This document shows positions 34,589 through 45,830 of a stretch of 64,000 bases of DNA, piece after piece. How positions within the stretch are numbered: the first letter of the stretch is position 1; the number at the start of each line of letters is the position of its first letter. Location: contig NZ_JAEUYX010000002.1 of NCBI RefSeq assembly GCF_016798225.1, positions 1-64,000 on the forward strand. The letters are read 5' to 3'. The notes under the pieces are model-generated. The model did no database searches and was not told where the DNA came from. It saw only the letters and a list, made by a program, of their open reading frames with translations. This DNA comes from Anaerococcus sp. mt242 (GTDB lineage Bacteria; Bacillota; Clostridia; Tissierellales; Peptoniphilaceae). Position numbers and translations under genes: made by a program.

Positions 34589-35326
34589 ATGAATAAGGCA
34601 GCATTTTTTGATATAGATGGAACACTTTTTAGAAATAGTTTACTTATCGAACACTTTTTGCTTTTAACAGCTGATGGTATTATAGATGAGAAATCATGGA
34701 CAGAAGAAATTGGACCGCTTTTTGATAAATATCAAAATAGACTTGGTGCATACGAAGATTATCTAGACAAAGCTTCATTAGTGTACCAGCAAACTTTGGC
34801 TGGAATAGATAAAGAAATTATTAATAAATACTCTGATATAGTTATAGAAAAAAATAAAAATAAAGTATATAGGATAACAAAAAGAGCAGTTAAATTCCAT
34901 AAAGAAAATGGATATAAAATATTTTTTATATCTGGCTCTCCAATGTTTCTAGTAGAGCACTTTGGAGAAATATATGGAGCTGATGAAAGCATATCTACTC
35001 AATACGAATTTGATGAAAACAATACTTTTACAGGAAAAGTAACCCCAATGTGGGATAACAGAAGTAAATTAGGGGCTGTAATGGAGCTTTCAAAGAAGTA
35101 TAATTTAGATTTAGATGCTTCTTATGCTTATGGAGATACAAATGGAGACTTGACCATGTTTCAAATGGTAGGTAATCCACATGCTATAAATCCATCATTT
35201 GAACTCATCAATAAACTTTATACAGATAGTGAACTGCGCGAGAAAACTGTTATAGATATAGAAAGAAAAGATGTGAATTATAGCTTTAAACTAAGTGATA
35301 TGCAAGCAAGTTTTAAAAAGTTTTAA
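34589..35326 (+). CDS. HAD-superfamily phosphatase, subfamily IB (SerB-like)
   Basis: HAD motifs: FDIDGTLF (residues 7-14, nucleophile Asp8), FISGSP (motif II, about 113-118), the conserved Lys near 154, and YAYGDTNGDLTMF (motif IV, about 178-190). The helical cap and 245-aa length match IB phosphatases related to phosphoserine phosphatase. The substrate may be phosphoserine or another phosphomonoester; no ser genes are nearby. A 183-base gap follows. Confidence 0.87.
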   Translation: MNKAAFFDIDGTLFRNSLLIEHFLLLTADGIIDEKSWTEEIGPLFDKYQNRLGAYEDYLDKASLVYQQTLAGIDKEIINKYSDIVIEKNKNKVYRITKRAVKFHKENGYKIFFISGSPMFLVEHFGEIYGADESISTQYEFDENNTFTGKVTPMWDNRSKLGAVMELSKKYNLDLDASYAYGDTNGDLTMFQMVGNPHAINPSFELINKLYTDSELREKTVIDIERKDVNYSFKLSDMQASFKKF

Positions 35327-35366
35327 AAATTTTGATGAATAAAATTTTATTTTAAAAATCTTATAG

Positions 35367-35437
35367 GCTAAATTGTAAGTCTAATATACATTAATAAAAT
35401 TTTACTGTATATTTTTACTAATAATTTAGCTTTTTTT
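35367..35437 (+). terminator. Possible terminator with a large loop
   Basis: GCTAAATT (35367-35374) pairs with AATTTAGC (35423-35430), followed by seven T. The loop of about 48 nt is long and AT-rich, so folding efficiency is doubtful. The rest of this 183-base gap shows only AT-rich DNA and a probable -10 near 35485. Confidence 0.4.
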
Positions 35438-35509
35438 ATTCTCTGAATAAATATATCTAAATAATTTTATTATCAAATATGTTAGAATAGTTACACGAGG
35501 TATTAAGGA

Positions 35510-36223
35510 ATGAAGGCAGAAGTAAATGAACAATATCCTATAATTGAAAAACTTGAATACAATTTTTTAATAAATGAAGATATATACTCATTTAACACAC
35601 TTATGTCTTTATTATATGATAAAAACTTTGTAAAATTTTCCAAAAACGATTACTATGTAAAAGATTATGTTATGAAAAATCTTAAAAAATATTTTTGGAA
35701 TCTAAGCGATATTGACCAAATCATTTCAACTTTAGAAAATTTAATCAGCGATGATCTTAATCGTTATGAGTTTTGGATCTGTGTCAAAGCTCAGTATAGG
35801 GCTTTTAAAGATAAAAAAATGATTGATGATTTAGAATGTGATTTGATAAATGATTTGGGAGTAAGTTTTTTGATGGATAATGTATATCCAACGCTAAATA
35901 AAACAGATCCAAAAATTTTAGATCTGGGAGATAAATATAAAGTAAATATTTATAATGATAAAAATTTGGTATCAAAGTTAAAAGAAAATATGGGTATTTA
36001 TTGCGATTTGAAAGTAAAATCTAAGATATACTCTCTTGATCATACTACCCACAAACAACTAAGATTTGATACCAGCAGTATTTATACTGAAGATATAACT
36101 TTAAACCAAACGAAGAAAATTTATGAAAAATCCCAGTCTTATTTATACAAATCAATTGTAGATATTTATGCGGAATATTATTATAGAGGACTGTTAAGAG
36201 AAGTATTAGAAAGATATCAATAG
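35510..36223 (+). CDS. Hypothetical protein (237 aa)
   Basis: I do not recognise it. It is a soluble, mostly helical protein rich in Lys, Asp, Tyr and Asn, with no signal peptide, membrane span or catalytic motif I can name. There are recurring aromatic positions (KKYFWNLSD, YEFWICVKAQYRAF, YAEYYYRGLL). AAGGA lies at useful spacing before the ATG. It stands alone between a possible terminator and a clear one, just before ruvC. Confidence 0.65.
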   Translation: MKAEVNEQYPIIEKLEYNFLINEDIYSFNTLMSLLYDKNFVKFSKNDYYVKDYVMKNLKKYFWNLSDIDQIISTLENLISDDLNRYEFWICVKAQYRAFKDKKMIDDLECDLINDLGVSFLMDNVYPTLNKTDPKILDLGDKYKVNIYNDKNLVSKLKENMGIYCDLKVKSKIYSLDHTTHKQLRFDTSSIYTEDITLNQTKKIYEKSQSYLYKSIVDIYAEYYYRGLLREVLERYQ

Positions 36224-36246
36224 AGCTTATTTAAGCTCTTTTTATT
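36222..36246 (+). terminator. Terminator before ruvC
   Basis: AGAGCTTA pairs with TAAGCTCT with a short TT loop, followed by a T-rich tract. The ruvC ATG comes only about ten bases later, with no evident ribosome binding site in between. Confidence 0.7.
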
Positions 36247-36255
36247 TTAAAAATT

Positions 36256-36750
36256 ATGAGAATATTAGGAATAGATCCAGGAATAGCAATTATGGGATAT
36301 GGTGTTGTTGATTTTGACGGAAGTAAGGTTAAAGTAATAGAAAATGGTGTCATTACAACATCTAGTAAGACTAAGACACCAGAACGATTACAGATTTTGT
36401 ATGATAATTTGGATGAAATTATAAAAGAATTTAAGCCAGATGAATACGCAATAGAGGAATTATTTTTTAATCAAAATGTAAAAACAGCAATTACAGTTGG
36501 TCATGCTAGAGGCATACAAGTTTTATGTGCTCAACAAAATAAACTACCTATTTACGAATACACACCACTTCAAATCAAGCAAGCTATAACTGGTTATGGT
36601 AGGGCTAGCAAAAGTCAAATGCAAAAAACTGTAACTACACTTTTGAATTTAAAGGAAATACCAAAGCCTGATGATGCAGCAGATGCACTTTCTGTTGCAC
36701 TTTGTCATGCTTTAAGTCAAAGATTTAAAGAAAACTTTAGGATGAATTAA
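36256..36750 (+). CDS. ruvC: Holliday junction endonuclease RuvC
   Basis: Cuts Holliday junctions with RuvAB. The acidic residues of the RNase H-like fold are visible: GIDPG (Asp7), AIEELFF (Glu about 67) and PDDAADALSVAL near 138-148. The length of 164 aa is standard. It shares one base with ruvA (TAATG). The ATG lacks a clear Shine-Dalgarno, which suggests weak initiation. Confidence 0.94.
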   Translation: MRILGIDPGIAIMGYGVVDFDGSKVKVIENGVITTSSKTKTPERLQILYDNLDEIIKEFKPDEYAIEELFFNQNVKTAITVGHARGIQVLCAQQNKLPIYEYTPLQIKQAITGYGRASKSQMQKTVTTLLNLKEIPKPDDAADALSVALCHALSQRFKENFRMN

Positions 36751-37337
36751 TGATTTCATATATTATTGGAGATGTGAGGGCTATAAACGAAGAGGATTTT
36801 GTAATTGAGAATAATAATATAGGTTATCTAATCAAAACTTCCTTATCCACCCTTACATTAATAGAATTAAATAACGAATATAAAATTTATACTTCGCTAC
36901 AAGTTAGAGAAGATGATATGAGCCTATATGGATTTTATTCCAAAGAAGAATTAGAGATGTTTTTACTACTTACATCTGTTTCTTCCATAGGTCCCAAAAA
37001 TGCCATTGGTATTTTATCATCAATCGGGGTTGAAGATATAAAACTTGCCATTGCAAACAATGATATTGATGCCTTAACAAAAGCAAAAGGAGTTGGTAAA
37101 AAAACTGCAAGTAGAATTATTTTAGAACTTATGGATAAGGTTAAACTTATGCCACTAGCTAAAAAATCTGATAAATCTGTTCAACTTCCAGCAAATGAAG
37201 ATCTAGATGTAGCTAAAGAAGCTCTATTAAATCTAGGATATGCGCAAAATGATATTTCTAATGTATTATTAGAATTAAAAGATATGAATCTATCGCTTGA
37301 AGAATTGATAAAAGAAAGCTTAAAAAGACTTATTTAG
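36750..37337 (+). CDS. ruvA: Holliday junction branch-migration subunit RuvA
   Basis: Tetrameric junction-binding protein. An N-terminal OB fold (about residues 1-62, with LQVREDDMSLYGF) is followed by two helix-hairpin-helix motifs (SSIGPKNAIGILS and KAKGVGKKTASRIILEL). A flexible linker and a C-terminal RuvB-binding domain (about 150-195) complete it. The length of 195 aa is usual. Confidence 0.95.
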   Translation: MISYIIGDVRAINEEDFVIENNNIGYLIKTSLSTLTLIELNNEYKIYTSLQVREDDMSLYGFYSKEELEMFLLLTSVSSIGPKNAIGILSSIGVEDIKLAIANNDIDALTKAKGVGKKTASRIILELMDKVKLMPLAKKSDKSVQLPANEDLDVAKEALLNLGYAQNDISNVLLELKDMNLSLEELIKESLKRLI

Positions 37338-37346
37338 GGGCAATTT

Positions 37347-38354
37347 ATGTATGATGAAAATGAAAGAATAGTTGGATCAAATGAATTAAAAGAAGATTTA
37401 ACTAATGAAAATTCAATAAGACCTAAGTGGCTAAATGACTACATAGGTCAAGATAAGGTTAAAGAAAAATTAGATATTTTTATAAAATCATCCTTATCAA
37501 GAAAAGAACCCTTAGATCATGTTTTGCTCCAAGGTCCACCAGGACTAGGTAAAACTACACTTTCATCAATTATAGCAAATGAACTTGGTGTAAATTTAAG
37601 AGTAACAAGTGGTCCTGCTATAGAGCGTCCATCAGATTTAGCTAGCATACTTACAAATTTGCAACATGGAGATGTTTTATTTATAGATGAAATCCATAGG
37701 ATAAATCGTTCAGTTGAGGAGATTTTATACTCTGCTATGGAAGATTTTGTTTTGGATATCATAGTCGGAAAAGGACCAAATGCCCAGTCCATACGAATTG
37801 ATTTGGAAAAGTTTACTTTAGTTGGTGCAACTACTAGAGCAGGTCAATTATCAGCTCCACTTCGCGATCGATTTGGAGTTTTGCTTTCTTTAAGTTTATA
37901 TAATGCAGATGACTTAACAACTATAATTAAGCGTTCAGCCAGCATACTTGATATTGAAATAGATGATGAGGGTGCTTATGAAATTGCAAAAAGATCTAGG
38001 GGTACACCAAGGATTGCAAATAGATTACTAAAAAGAGTTCGTGATTATGCCATTGTTAGGAAAGAAAGTAAAATAGACTGGCAAACTAGCAAAGAAGGAT
38101 TAAATTTACTAGAAATTGATGATAAGGGTCTTGATACTATGGATAAGAAAATTGTTATGACCATGTATCAAAACTTTGATGGAGGCCCTGTTGGAATAGA
38201 TACCATAGCAGCATCAACAGGGATTGAAAATGTTACTATAGAAGATGTTTATGAACCGTATTTGTTGCAAATAGGTTTTTTATCAAGAACACCAAGAGGA
38301 CGTGTTCTTACCAAAAATGCCTATGACCACTATGGATTAATATATGAGGATTAG
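37347..38354 (+). CDS. ruvB: Holliday junction helicase RuvB
   Basis: The AAA+ motor of branch migration. Walker [10 protein letters not shown] (about residues 65-73), Walker B FIDEIHRI (about 113-120), sensor 1 VGATTRAG and arginine-finger region LRDRFG are intact, and a winged-helix domain ends the protein. The length of 335 aa is normal. AGGGGC lies before the ATG. queA starts on the next base after its stop. Confidence 0.97.
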   Translation: MYDENERIVGSNELKEDLTNENSIRPKWLNDYIGQDKVKEKLDIFIKSSLSRKEPLDHVLLQGPPGLGKTTLSSIIANELGVNLRVTSGPAIERPSDLASILTNLQHGDVLFIDEIHRINRSVEEILYSAMEDFVLDIIVGKGPNAQSIRIDLEKFTLVGATTRAGQLSAPLRDRFGVLLSLSLYNADDLTTIIKRSASILDIEIDDEGAYEIAKRSRGTPRIANRLLKRVRDYAIVRKESKIDWQTSKEGLNLLEIDDKGLDTMDKKIVMTMYQNFDGGPVGIDTIAASTGIENVTIEDVYEPYLLQIGFLSRTPRGRVLTKNAYDHYGLIYED

Positions 38355-39377
38355 ATGAAAACAGACAATTTTGATTACTACTTACCAGAAGAATTAATAG
38401 CTCAACACCCAGCTGAAAAAAGAGACCATGCAAGACTTTTAGTACTTGATAAAAAAACTGGAGAAAAAGAAGACAAATATTTTTATGATATTATAGATTA
38501 TCTTAATCCTGGGGATGTTTTGGTAATGAATGATACCAGAGTTATACCAGCTAGACTTTTCGGTCATAGAGAAGATAAAGAAGAATCAATAGAAGTATTT
38601 TTACTTCATAATATCGAAGGAAAAACTTGGGAATGCTTGGTTCGTCCTGGTAAAAAAATGAAAATAGGTACAAAAATTATTTTTTCTGAAGAATTATCAG
38701 CTGAAGTTAAAGACATAAAAGAAGATGGGAATAGGGTAATTGAGTTTTTCTATGAAGGAATTTTTAATGAAATACTAGATAGACTAGGAAATATGCCTTT
38801 ACCCCCTTATATCAAAGAAGAGCTAGATGAGCCAGAAGAATACCAAACCGTATACTCAAAAAATCCTGGATCTGTTGCTGCTCCAACTGCAGGATTACAT
38901 TTTACTAAAGAGCTACTTAATCAAATAGAGCAAAAAGGAATAAAATTAGCATACCTAACTTTAAATGTAGGACTAGGTACTTTTAGACCAGTAAGTGTTG
39001 AGGATGTAAATGACCATAAGATGCATAGTGAGTTTTATACTATTAGCCAAGAAACAGCTGATATTATAAATCAAGCCCATGCAAATGGAAAAAGAGTAAT
39101 TGCTACTGGTACAACTACTATCAGAACTTTAGAAACAGTTTTTAAAAATAAGGGTGAATTGACAGCTGATTCTGGCTGGACTGATATATTTATTTATCCG
39201 GGATTTGAATATAAGGTCGTAGACGCACTTATAACTAATTTCCATTTGCCAAAGTCAACTTTAGTTATGCTTGTTGCAGCACTTACATCAAAAGATATGA
39301 TTCTAGATACTTATAGATATGCTGTAGAAGAAAAATATAGGTTTTTTAGTTTTGGCGATGCTATGTTTATTCATTAA
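38355..39377 (+). CDS. queA: S-adenosylmethionine:tRNA ribosyltransferase-isomerase
   Basis: Makes epoxyqueuosine in tRNA by transferring ribose from SAM. Conserved segments include [50 protein letters not shown] and [18 protein letters not shown]. The length of 340 aa is normal. It is in the order ruvB-queA-tgt with tgt, the preceding enzyme of the same tRNA modification. Confidence 0.96.
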   Translation: MKTDNFDYYLPEELIAQHPAEKRDHARLLVLDKKTGEKEDKYFYDIIDYLNPGDVLVMNDTRVIPARLFGHREDKEESIEVFLLHNIEGKTWECLVRPGKKMKIGTKIIFSEELSAEVKDIKEDGNRVIEFFYEGIFNEILDRLGNMPLPPYIKEELDEPEEYQTVYSKNPGSVAAPTAGLHFTKELLNQIEQKGIKLAYLTLNVGLGTFRPVSVEDVNDHKMHSEFYTISQETADIINQAHANGKRVIATGTTTIRTLETVFKNKGELTADSGWTDIFIYPGFEYKVVDALITNFHLPKSTLVMLVAALTSKDMILDTYRYAVEEKYRFFSFGDAMFIH

Positions 39378-40505
<1,128 letters not shown>

Positions 40506-40766
40506 ATGAAACTTGAATATATCATACTAATTATCCTATTATTTGGATTTTATGAGACATCTATAAAAGATGATATTAAGCGAAAGAAAAATAGAGAATA
40601 TGTGAATGAAAATTTAGATATTGGTTCAAAAATTACTACTTTTTCAGGGGTTATTGGTGAAGTAACAGAAATTGAAGGAGAAGTGGTGACAATTTTATCA
40701 GGATCATTTGATAGTATTAGTAAAATTAAAATAAAAAAATCTGAAATTGAAAATATCATTTCATAA
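40506..40766 (+). CDS. yajC: YajC-family protein
   Basis: A YajC-like Sec accessory subunit. One short N-terminal membrane segment (residues 4-17) is followed by the YajC core IGSKITTFSGVIGEVTEIEG (about 41-60) and an ISKIKIKKSEIENI tail. The length of 86 aa is typical. Its start touches the tgt stop. In related genomes secD/secF often follow; here a terminator and recJ follow instead. Confidence 0.8.
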   Translation: MKLEYIILIILLFGFYETSIKDDIKRKKNREYVNENLDIGSKITTFSGVIGEVTEIEGEVVTILSGSFDSISKIKIKKSEIENIIS

Positions 40767-40790
40767 GAGGCAGTAACTGCCTCTTTTATT
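40765..40790 (+). terminator. Terminator of the ruv-queA-tgt-yajC operon
   Basis: AAGAGGCAGT pairs with ACTGCCTCTT with almost no loop, so the top pairs must open. A T-rich tract follows. The recJ -10 (TGGTATAAT ending at 40817) comes just after. Confidence 0.85.
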
Positions 40791-40841
40791 TTATAAAAAG
40801 TTAAAAAATGGTATAATTTTTCTATTAGGGATGGTGAATCT

Positions 40842-42572
40842 ATGAGCAATTGGTTTATATATAACAAAAAAGAAAATTATATAAATAACTTAAAACATAA
40901 TAATATTTCAAAACTAGAAGCATTGATTTTAGCAAATCGAGATATTGTTGAAGATCAAAGCGTAGAAATGTTTTTAAATCCTAGTCTTGATAAATTACAT
41001 GACCCATTTTTGCTAAAAGATATGGACAAAGCAGTGGGTTTGATAATTGAAACTATGAAATCAGGTGGGGAGATAAGAGTTTTTGGTGACTATGACCAAG
41101 ATGGCATAGCATCAGTTATGACCTTACTTGATGGTTTACTTTTCTATTATGATAATATTAGCTATGATATCCCACAAAGAGTAAAAGAAGGATACGGAAT
41201 TTCATCTGGAATGGTTGAGAAGGCGGTTGATGATAAAGTTAGCTTAATTATAACATGTGATAACGGCATCACTGGTTTTGATCAAGTAAAAGAGTTGAAA
41301 AAAGCTGATCTAAATGTGATTATTACTGATCACCATGAGATAGAAACTTCAAATGATGGCGAATGGGCTAGTCAATTATTGCCAGAGGCAGATGCTGTGA
41401 TTAATCCTAAAAGAATAGATCAAGACTATCCATTCAAGGATTTATGTGGAGCTGCAGTTTGTTTTAAATTGATGGCAGCCTTATTCCAAAAATTAGATGG
41501 AGATTATGAATATCTATATGGACTTTTAGAATATGTAGCTATGGGTACTGTTTGTGATATAGTATCTCTTACTGATGAAAACAGAATTTTTGTTATAGAA
41601 GGACTTAAAAGATTAAACTACACAGAAAAGCTTGGTATAAAAGCAGTTCTTGAAGAAAGTTCTTGGATGAAAGAAATCGATGTTTATACTCTGGGTTTTA
41701 TTTTAGGACCTACAATGAATGCTACAGGTAGACTTTCATCAGCAAAGATGGCTATAGAACTTCTGATGGAAGAGGATATAGATAGGATTTATGAGCTTGC
41801 TAAGGAATTAGTTGAATTAAATAACGAACGTAAAAATCTTACTCAAGATGGGCTTGATAAATGTCTAGAAATCATAGAAGAGAATAAATATTTTGAAGAT
41901 GATGTAATAGTAGTTTATGAACCATCTATAAATGAGTCCATATGCGGAATTGTAGCAGGGCGTATAAAAGAAAAATACTACAGGCCTACAATTATACTGA
42001 CGGATTCAAATACAGAAAGTATTGCTAAGGGATCTGGACGCTCTATTGAATCTTATAATATTTACCAAGAAGTTTTAAAATATAAAGAAAATCTTGAATC
42101 ATTTGGTGGACATCCTATGGCTTGTGGACTTTCTATAAAGCTAGACATTATTGATGATTTAAGGAAATTTTTAAATGACAATTCATCTCTTACAGATTCA
42201 CAAAAACAAAAAATTATAAACATAGATAAGGCAATTGATATCTCAAAGTTGTCTTTAGAATTTGCAGAAAGTCTAGAAAAACTTTCGCCATTTGGAAAAG
42301 ATTTTGAAAAACCAATTTTTGCTGATAAGAATGTAGATATATCACAAATTACAATGATTGGAAAAGATAAAAAAACTTTAAAAATGTCACTTTTTAAAAA
42401 TGGTGTTTATGTAAATGCCATCAAATTTAATGCAGTAGATGATTATAACTATTTACGCGATAAATTTAATGGTCAAATAGAAGGAAAAAAAATTGATGTA
42501 GTCTATTACCCAGATATAAATGAGTTTAGAGGCAATAGAAATCTTCAGTTAAAACTTATTGATATTAGATGA
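40842..42572 (+). CDS. recJ: Single-strand DNA exonuclease RecJ (short form)
   Basis: A 5'-3' ssDNA exonuclease of repair. DHH-family motifs are FGDYDQDGIAS (about residues 80-90), ITCDNGITG, ITDHHE (about 161-166) and, in the DHHA1 domain, GSGRSIESYN and FGGHPMACGLS. The length of 576 aa fits RecJ without the extra C-terminal domain of some Bacillus forms. It has an extended -10 promoter (TATAAT 40812-40817). Confidence 0.94.
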   Translation: MSNWFIYNKKENYINNLKHNNISKLEALILANRDIVEDQSVEMFLNPSLDKLHDPFLLKDMDKAVGLIIETMKSGGEIRVFGDYDQDGIASVMTLLDGLLFYYDNISYDIPQRVKEGYGISSGMVEKAVDDKVSLIITCDNGITGFDQVKELKKADLNVIITDHHEIETSNDGEWASQLLPEADAVINPKRIDQDYPFKDLCGAAVCFKLMAALFQKLDGDYEYLYGLLEYVAMGTVCDIVSLTDENRIFVIEGLKRLNYTEKLGIKAVLEESSWMKEIDVYTLGFILGPTMNATGRLSSAKMAIELLMEEDIDRIYELAKELVELNNERKNLTQDGLDKCLEIIEENKYFEDDVIVVYEPSINESICGIVAGRIKEKYYRPTIILTDSNTESIAKGSGRSIESYNIYQEVLKYKENLESFGGHPMACGLSIKLDIIDDLRKFLNDNSSLTDSQKQKIINIDKAIDISKLSLEFAESLEKLSPFGKDFEKPIFADKNVDISQITMIGKDKKTLKMSLFKNGVYVNAIKFNAVDDYNYLRDKFNGQIEGKKIDVVYYPDINEFRGNRNLQLKLIDIR

Positions 42573-42579
42573 GGTAAAC

Positions 42580-44769
42580 ATGACAACAGATTTTGAATTA
42601 GAATTTGAAAAACTCAAGGAAATCATCCTTGAAAATAATCCAAACGCAGACTTGGATTTAATAAAAAAAGCATACTACTTTGGTGAGATCAACCATAGGG
42701 GCCAAAAAAGGAACTCTGGTGAAGATTATTTCATCCATCCAATAGCTGTTGCAAAGACTCTTTCAAATATGAAACTTGATGATCAAACTATTTGTGCAGG
42801 TCTTATGCACGATGTTTTAGAGGATACATCAATTACTTATGATCAGATGGAAGAAGAATTTGGTCATGAAATAACTTTTTTAGTTGATGGAGTAACAAAG
42901 CTTAAAAATTTAAATTATAGTTCTAGAGAAGAAAAACAAGCAGAAAATATCAGAAAAATGGTCATGGCTATGTCCAATGATGTTAGGGTTGTTTTAATAA
43001 AGCTTGCAGATAGACTTCATAATATGCGCACTTTGGAATATAAGACTCGCGAAAAGCAAATACAAACTGCAACAGAAACTATAGAAATTTATGTTCCCTT
43101 AGCACATAGACTTGGAATATACTCTGTAAAATGGGAACTTGAGGATTTATGTTTTAGATACCAAGATCCTGAAAGATATTATGAATTAGCCGAAATGGTT
43201 TCTCAAAAGCGACGTGAAAGAGAAGCCTACATAAATGAAATAATTGAGACATTAACTTCAGAGCTTGAAGGTAGTAATATTGATTTTGAAATAAGCGGTC
43301 GTCCTAAATCATTATATTCAATTTATAAGAAAATGACTAGAAATGATATAGTTTTTGAAGAGATTTATGATTTAACTGCTGTAAGAGTCTTGGTAGATAC
43401 CATAGCAGAATGCTATGAAGTCTTAGGAAAAGTTCATTCTTTATGGAGACCAATTCCTAATAGGATAAAAGATTATATTGGTCAACCCAAACCAAATGGT
43501 TATCGATCTTTACACACCACAGTTTTTGGGGAAGATTCAAGACCATTCGAAGTACAAATCCGTACTCGCCAAATGCACAAAGAATGTGAATATGGTGTAG
43601 CAGCCCATTGGAGATATAAAGAAAATAATACCAAGGGATCTGATTTTGATGATGCTATGGAATTTTTGCGCCGCATAATGGAATGGCAAAATGAAAGTGG
43701 GGCAGACTCAGATAGCAAAGAGTTTATGGAAACTTTGAAAACAGATTTTTTCTCAAGGGAAATTTATGTTTATTCTCCAGCTGGGGAAATATATTCTCTT
43801 CCATTAGGCTCTTGTGCAATAGATTTTGCTTATAAGGTTCATACGGAAGTTGGAAATAAATGCATAGGCGCAAAAGTAAATGGATCTATCGTACCTATTA
43901 CTCAAAAACTTAAAACTGGTGATGTTATTGAAATTCTTACTAGCAAAAATTCAGCAGGACCAAGTAAGGATTGGCTAAATATTGTAAAAAGTAACCAAGC
44001 CAAAACTAAAATAAAACAGTTCTTTAAGAAAAATGGTAAAGAAGAAAATATCGAAATCGGAAAAACTCAAATAATCCGTGATATAAAAAAACACAGAGAA
44101 GGATATAAATCTCTGCTAAAAGATGAATGGGTAGATGAAATTGCAAATGAATTAGGATTTCCTACTCAAGATGAAATGTATGCAGCCGTTGGTTATGGTA
44201 GAATTACTAGTGAACAGATAATTCAAAAGCTTATAAAAAGGGAAAATGAGCTAGAAGAAAAACAAAAATCAATTAGTAAACCAGTTGAAATTCAAAAAGA
44301 AAATAAAAAGCCAATATCATCTAAAGGTGAAGTTCGCGTGAGTGATTTTGATGATGATATTGAGGTAAAATTTGCAAAATGCTGTACTCCAGTTCCTGGA
44401 GATCCTATAATAGGATTTATTACAAAAGGAAATGGAATTTCAGTTCATACAAAAACTTGCCCAAATATCATTAATAGTCACGCACCAGAAAGGCTAATAG
44501 ATGTTTATTGGCAAAATACTGCGACTGATAAGTTCCCAGTAAAGATTCAAATAGTAGTTGCAAATTCTCCATCAGTTATTTATGACATTACAAAAATGAT
44601 TTCAACTGTAAATGTTAATATATCTGGTATGAATGCAAGGCTTAATGAAAGTGAAGAAGGAATAATTGATTTAACTGTTGAAGTTAATAGCTTAGACCAG
44701 TTAGATGATGTAAAGGCGAAATTAAAATCGTTAGATACAGTTTATAGTGTATATAGGGTTAATAATTAA
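42580..44769 (+). CDS. rel: Bifunctional (p)ppGpp synthetase/hydrolase
   Basis: Controls the stringent response. The hydrolase HD domain retains HDVLED (about residues 77-82), so it should degrade (p)ppGpp. The synthetase domain has RPKSLYSIYKKM and YIGQPKPNGYRSLHT (about 298-312). TGS and zinc-finger-like (CCTPVPGD) regions follow, and an ACT domain ends the protein. The length of 729 aa is normal. I use the ATG at 42580, with GAGG five bases upstream. A TTG at 42559 is in frame but inside recJ. Confidence 0.95.
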   Translation: MTTDFELEFEKLKEIILENNPNADLDLIKKAYYFGEINHRGQKRNSGEDYFIHPIAVAKTLSNMKLDDQTICAGLMHDVLEDTSITYDQMEEEFGHEITFLVDGVTKLKNLNYSSREEKQAENIRKMVMAMSNDVRVVLIKLADRLHNMRTLEYKTREKQIQTATETIEIYVPLAHRLGIYSVKWELEDLCFRYQDPERYYELAEMVSQKRREREAYINEIIETLTSELEGSNIDFEISGRPKSLYSIYKKMTRNDIVFEEIYDLTAVRVLVDTIAECYEVLGKVHSLWRPIPNRIKDYIGQPKPNGYRSLHTTVFGEDSRPFEVQIRTRQMHKECEYGVAAHWRYKENNTKGSDFDDAMEFLRRIMEWQNESGADSDSKEFMETLKTDFFSREIYVYSPAGEIYSLPLGSCAIDFAYKVHTEVGNKCIGAKVNGSIVPITQKLKTGDVIEILTSKNSAGPSKDWLNIVKSNQAKTKIKQFFKKNGKEENIEIGKTQIIRDIKKHREGYKSLLKDEWVDEIANELGFPTQDEMYAAVGYGRITSEQIIQKLIKRENELEEKQKSISKPVEIQKENKKPISSKGEVRVSDFDDDIEVKFAKCCTPVPGDPIIGFITKGNGISVHTKTCPNIINSHAPERLIDVYWQNTATDKFPVKIQIVVANSPSVIYDITKMISTVNVNISGMNARLNESEEGIIDLTVEVNSLDQLDDVKAKLKSLDTVYSVYRVNN

Positions 44770-45218
44770 TGAGAGCAGTAATACAACAAGTAAAAAATGC
44801 AAATGTAGTAGTAGAAAGTCAAGAAATATCAAAGATAGAAAAAGGATTTTTAGTACTTCTAGGTATAAAAGATACCGATACAATGGATGATCTTGCCTAT
44901 GTTAAGAAAAAAATCGAAAAACTTAGAATCTTTGAAGATGAAGAAGGTAAAATGAATTTGTCCTTAAAAGATGTAGGAGGAAAGATACTTTTAGTATCCC
45001 AATTTACACTTTTTGGAGATGTAAGAAAAGGTAATAGACCTTCATTTATAGAAGCAGCAAGACCTGAAAAAGCTAATGAATTTTATGAAATAATGAAAGA
45101 TGAGCTTATAAAAGATGGTTTTGATGTAAAAACTGGAAAGTTTCAAACCCATATGCAAGTGGGGTTAGTAAATGATGGTCCAACGACTATTTTGATCGAC
45201 AGCGAAAGGATTTTGTAG
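44769..45218 (+). CDS. dtd: D-aminoacyl-tRNA deacylase
   Basis: Removes D-amino acids from tRNA. Family motifs are FTLFGDVRKGNRPSF (about residues 77-91) and VNDGPTTILID near the C-terminus (about 136-146). The length of 149 aa is standard. It shares one base with rel (TAATG) and stands in the common rel-dtd order. Confidence 0.95.
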   Translation: MRAVIQQVKNANVVVESQEISKIEKGFLVLLGIKDTDTMDDLAYVKKKIEKLRIFEDEEGKMNLSLKDVGGKILLVSQFTLFGDVRKGNRPSFIEAARPEKANEFYEIMKDELIKDGFDVKTGKFQTHMQVGLVNDGPTTILIDSERIL

Positions 45219-45821
45219 GTGGAGATTAAAAGATTTACCCTAGGACCTGTAATGACAAATCTTTATGTAGTCAGTGAAAAAGGTCGTGGTTTTATTGTAG
45301 ATGCAGTAGAAAAAAGTAATTTGGTAACTGATTATATAAATGATAATAACATACAAATTGACTTTATTTTGCAAACACATACTCATTTTGATCATGTTTT
45401 AGGACTTGAATATTATAAGAAATTATATGATGTAAAAGTTTTTGCTTCTAGTGAATCAAAAGGTATTGCAAACGATAAAAACTATAATCTTGCCTATAAC
45501 TATGATAATCTGTATGTACCAATTGATGAGTATTTAGAAGATGATGAAATAATTACTGATTTTGAAATAAAGGCTGTAAAAACACCTGGTCATAGTTTAG
45601 ATTCTATAAGTTACTTAATAGGAGATATAATATTTTCAGGAGATACTTTATTTAATATGAGTATAGGAAGAACGGATTTTCCTGGTGGAGATTTTGAAAC
45701 TTTAATGAACTCAATAAATGAAAAATATAGGGTATTAAAACCTAGTACGATAGTTTATCCAGGACACGGTGAGAAAACAAGTTTAGATTATGAATTTAAT
45801 AATAATCCATTTTTAATATAA
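45219..45821 (+). CDS. Metallo-beta-lactamase-fold hydrolase (glyoxalase II-like)
   Basis: Zinc hydrolase fold with THTHFDH (about residues 48-54), KTPGHSLDSISY (about 119-130), IFSGDTLF and the final VYPGHG. The length of 200 aa fits the YqgX/YcbL group often placed after dtd. The start is GTG at 45219, preceded by AAAGG at about 9-nt distance and immediately following the dtd stop. The substrate is unknown. Confidence 0.88.
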   Translation: MEIKRFTLGPVMTNLYVVSEKGRGFIVDAVEKSNLVTDYINDNNIQIDFILQTHTHFDHVLGLEYYKKLYDVKVFASSESKGIANDKNYNLAYNYDNLYVPIDEYLEDDEIITDFEIKAVKTPGHSLDSISYLIGDIIFSGDTLFNMSIGRTDFPGGDFETLMNSINEKYRVLKPSTIVYPGHGEKTSLDYEFNNNPFLI

Positions 45822-45830
45822 GGAGAGTAT

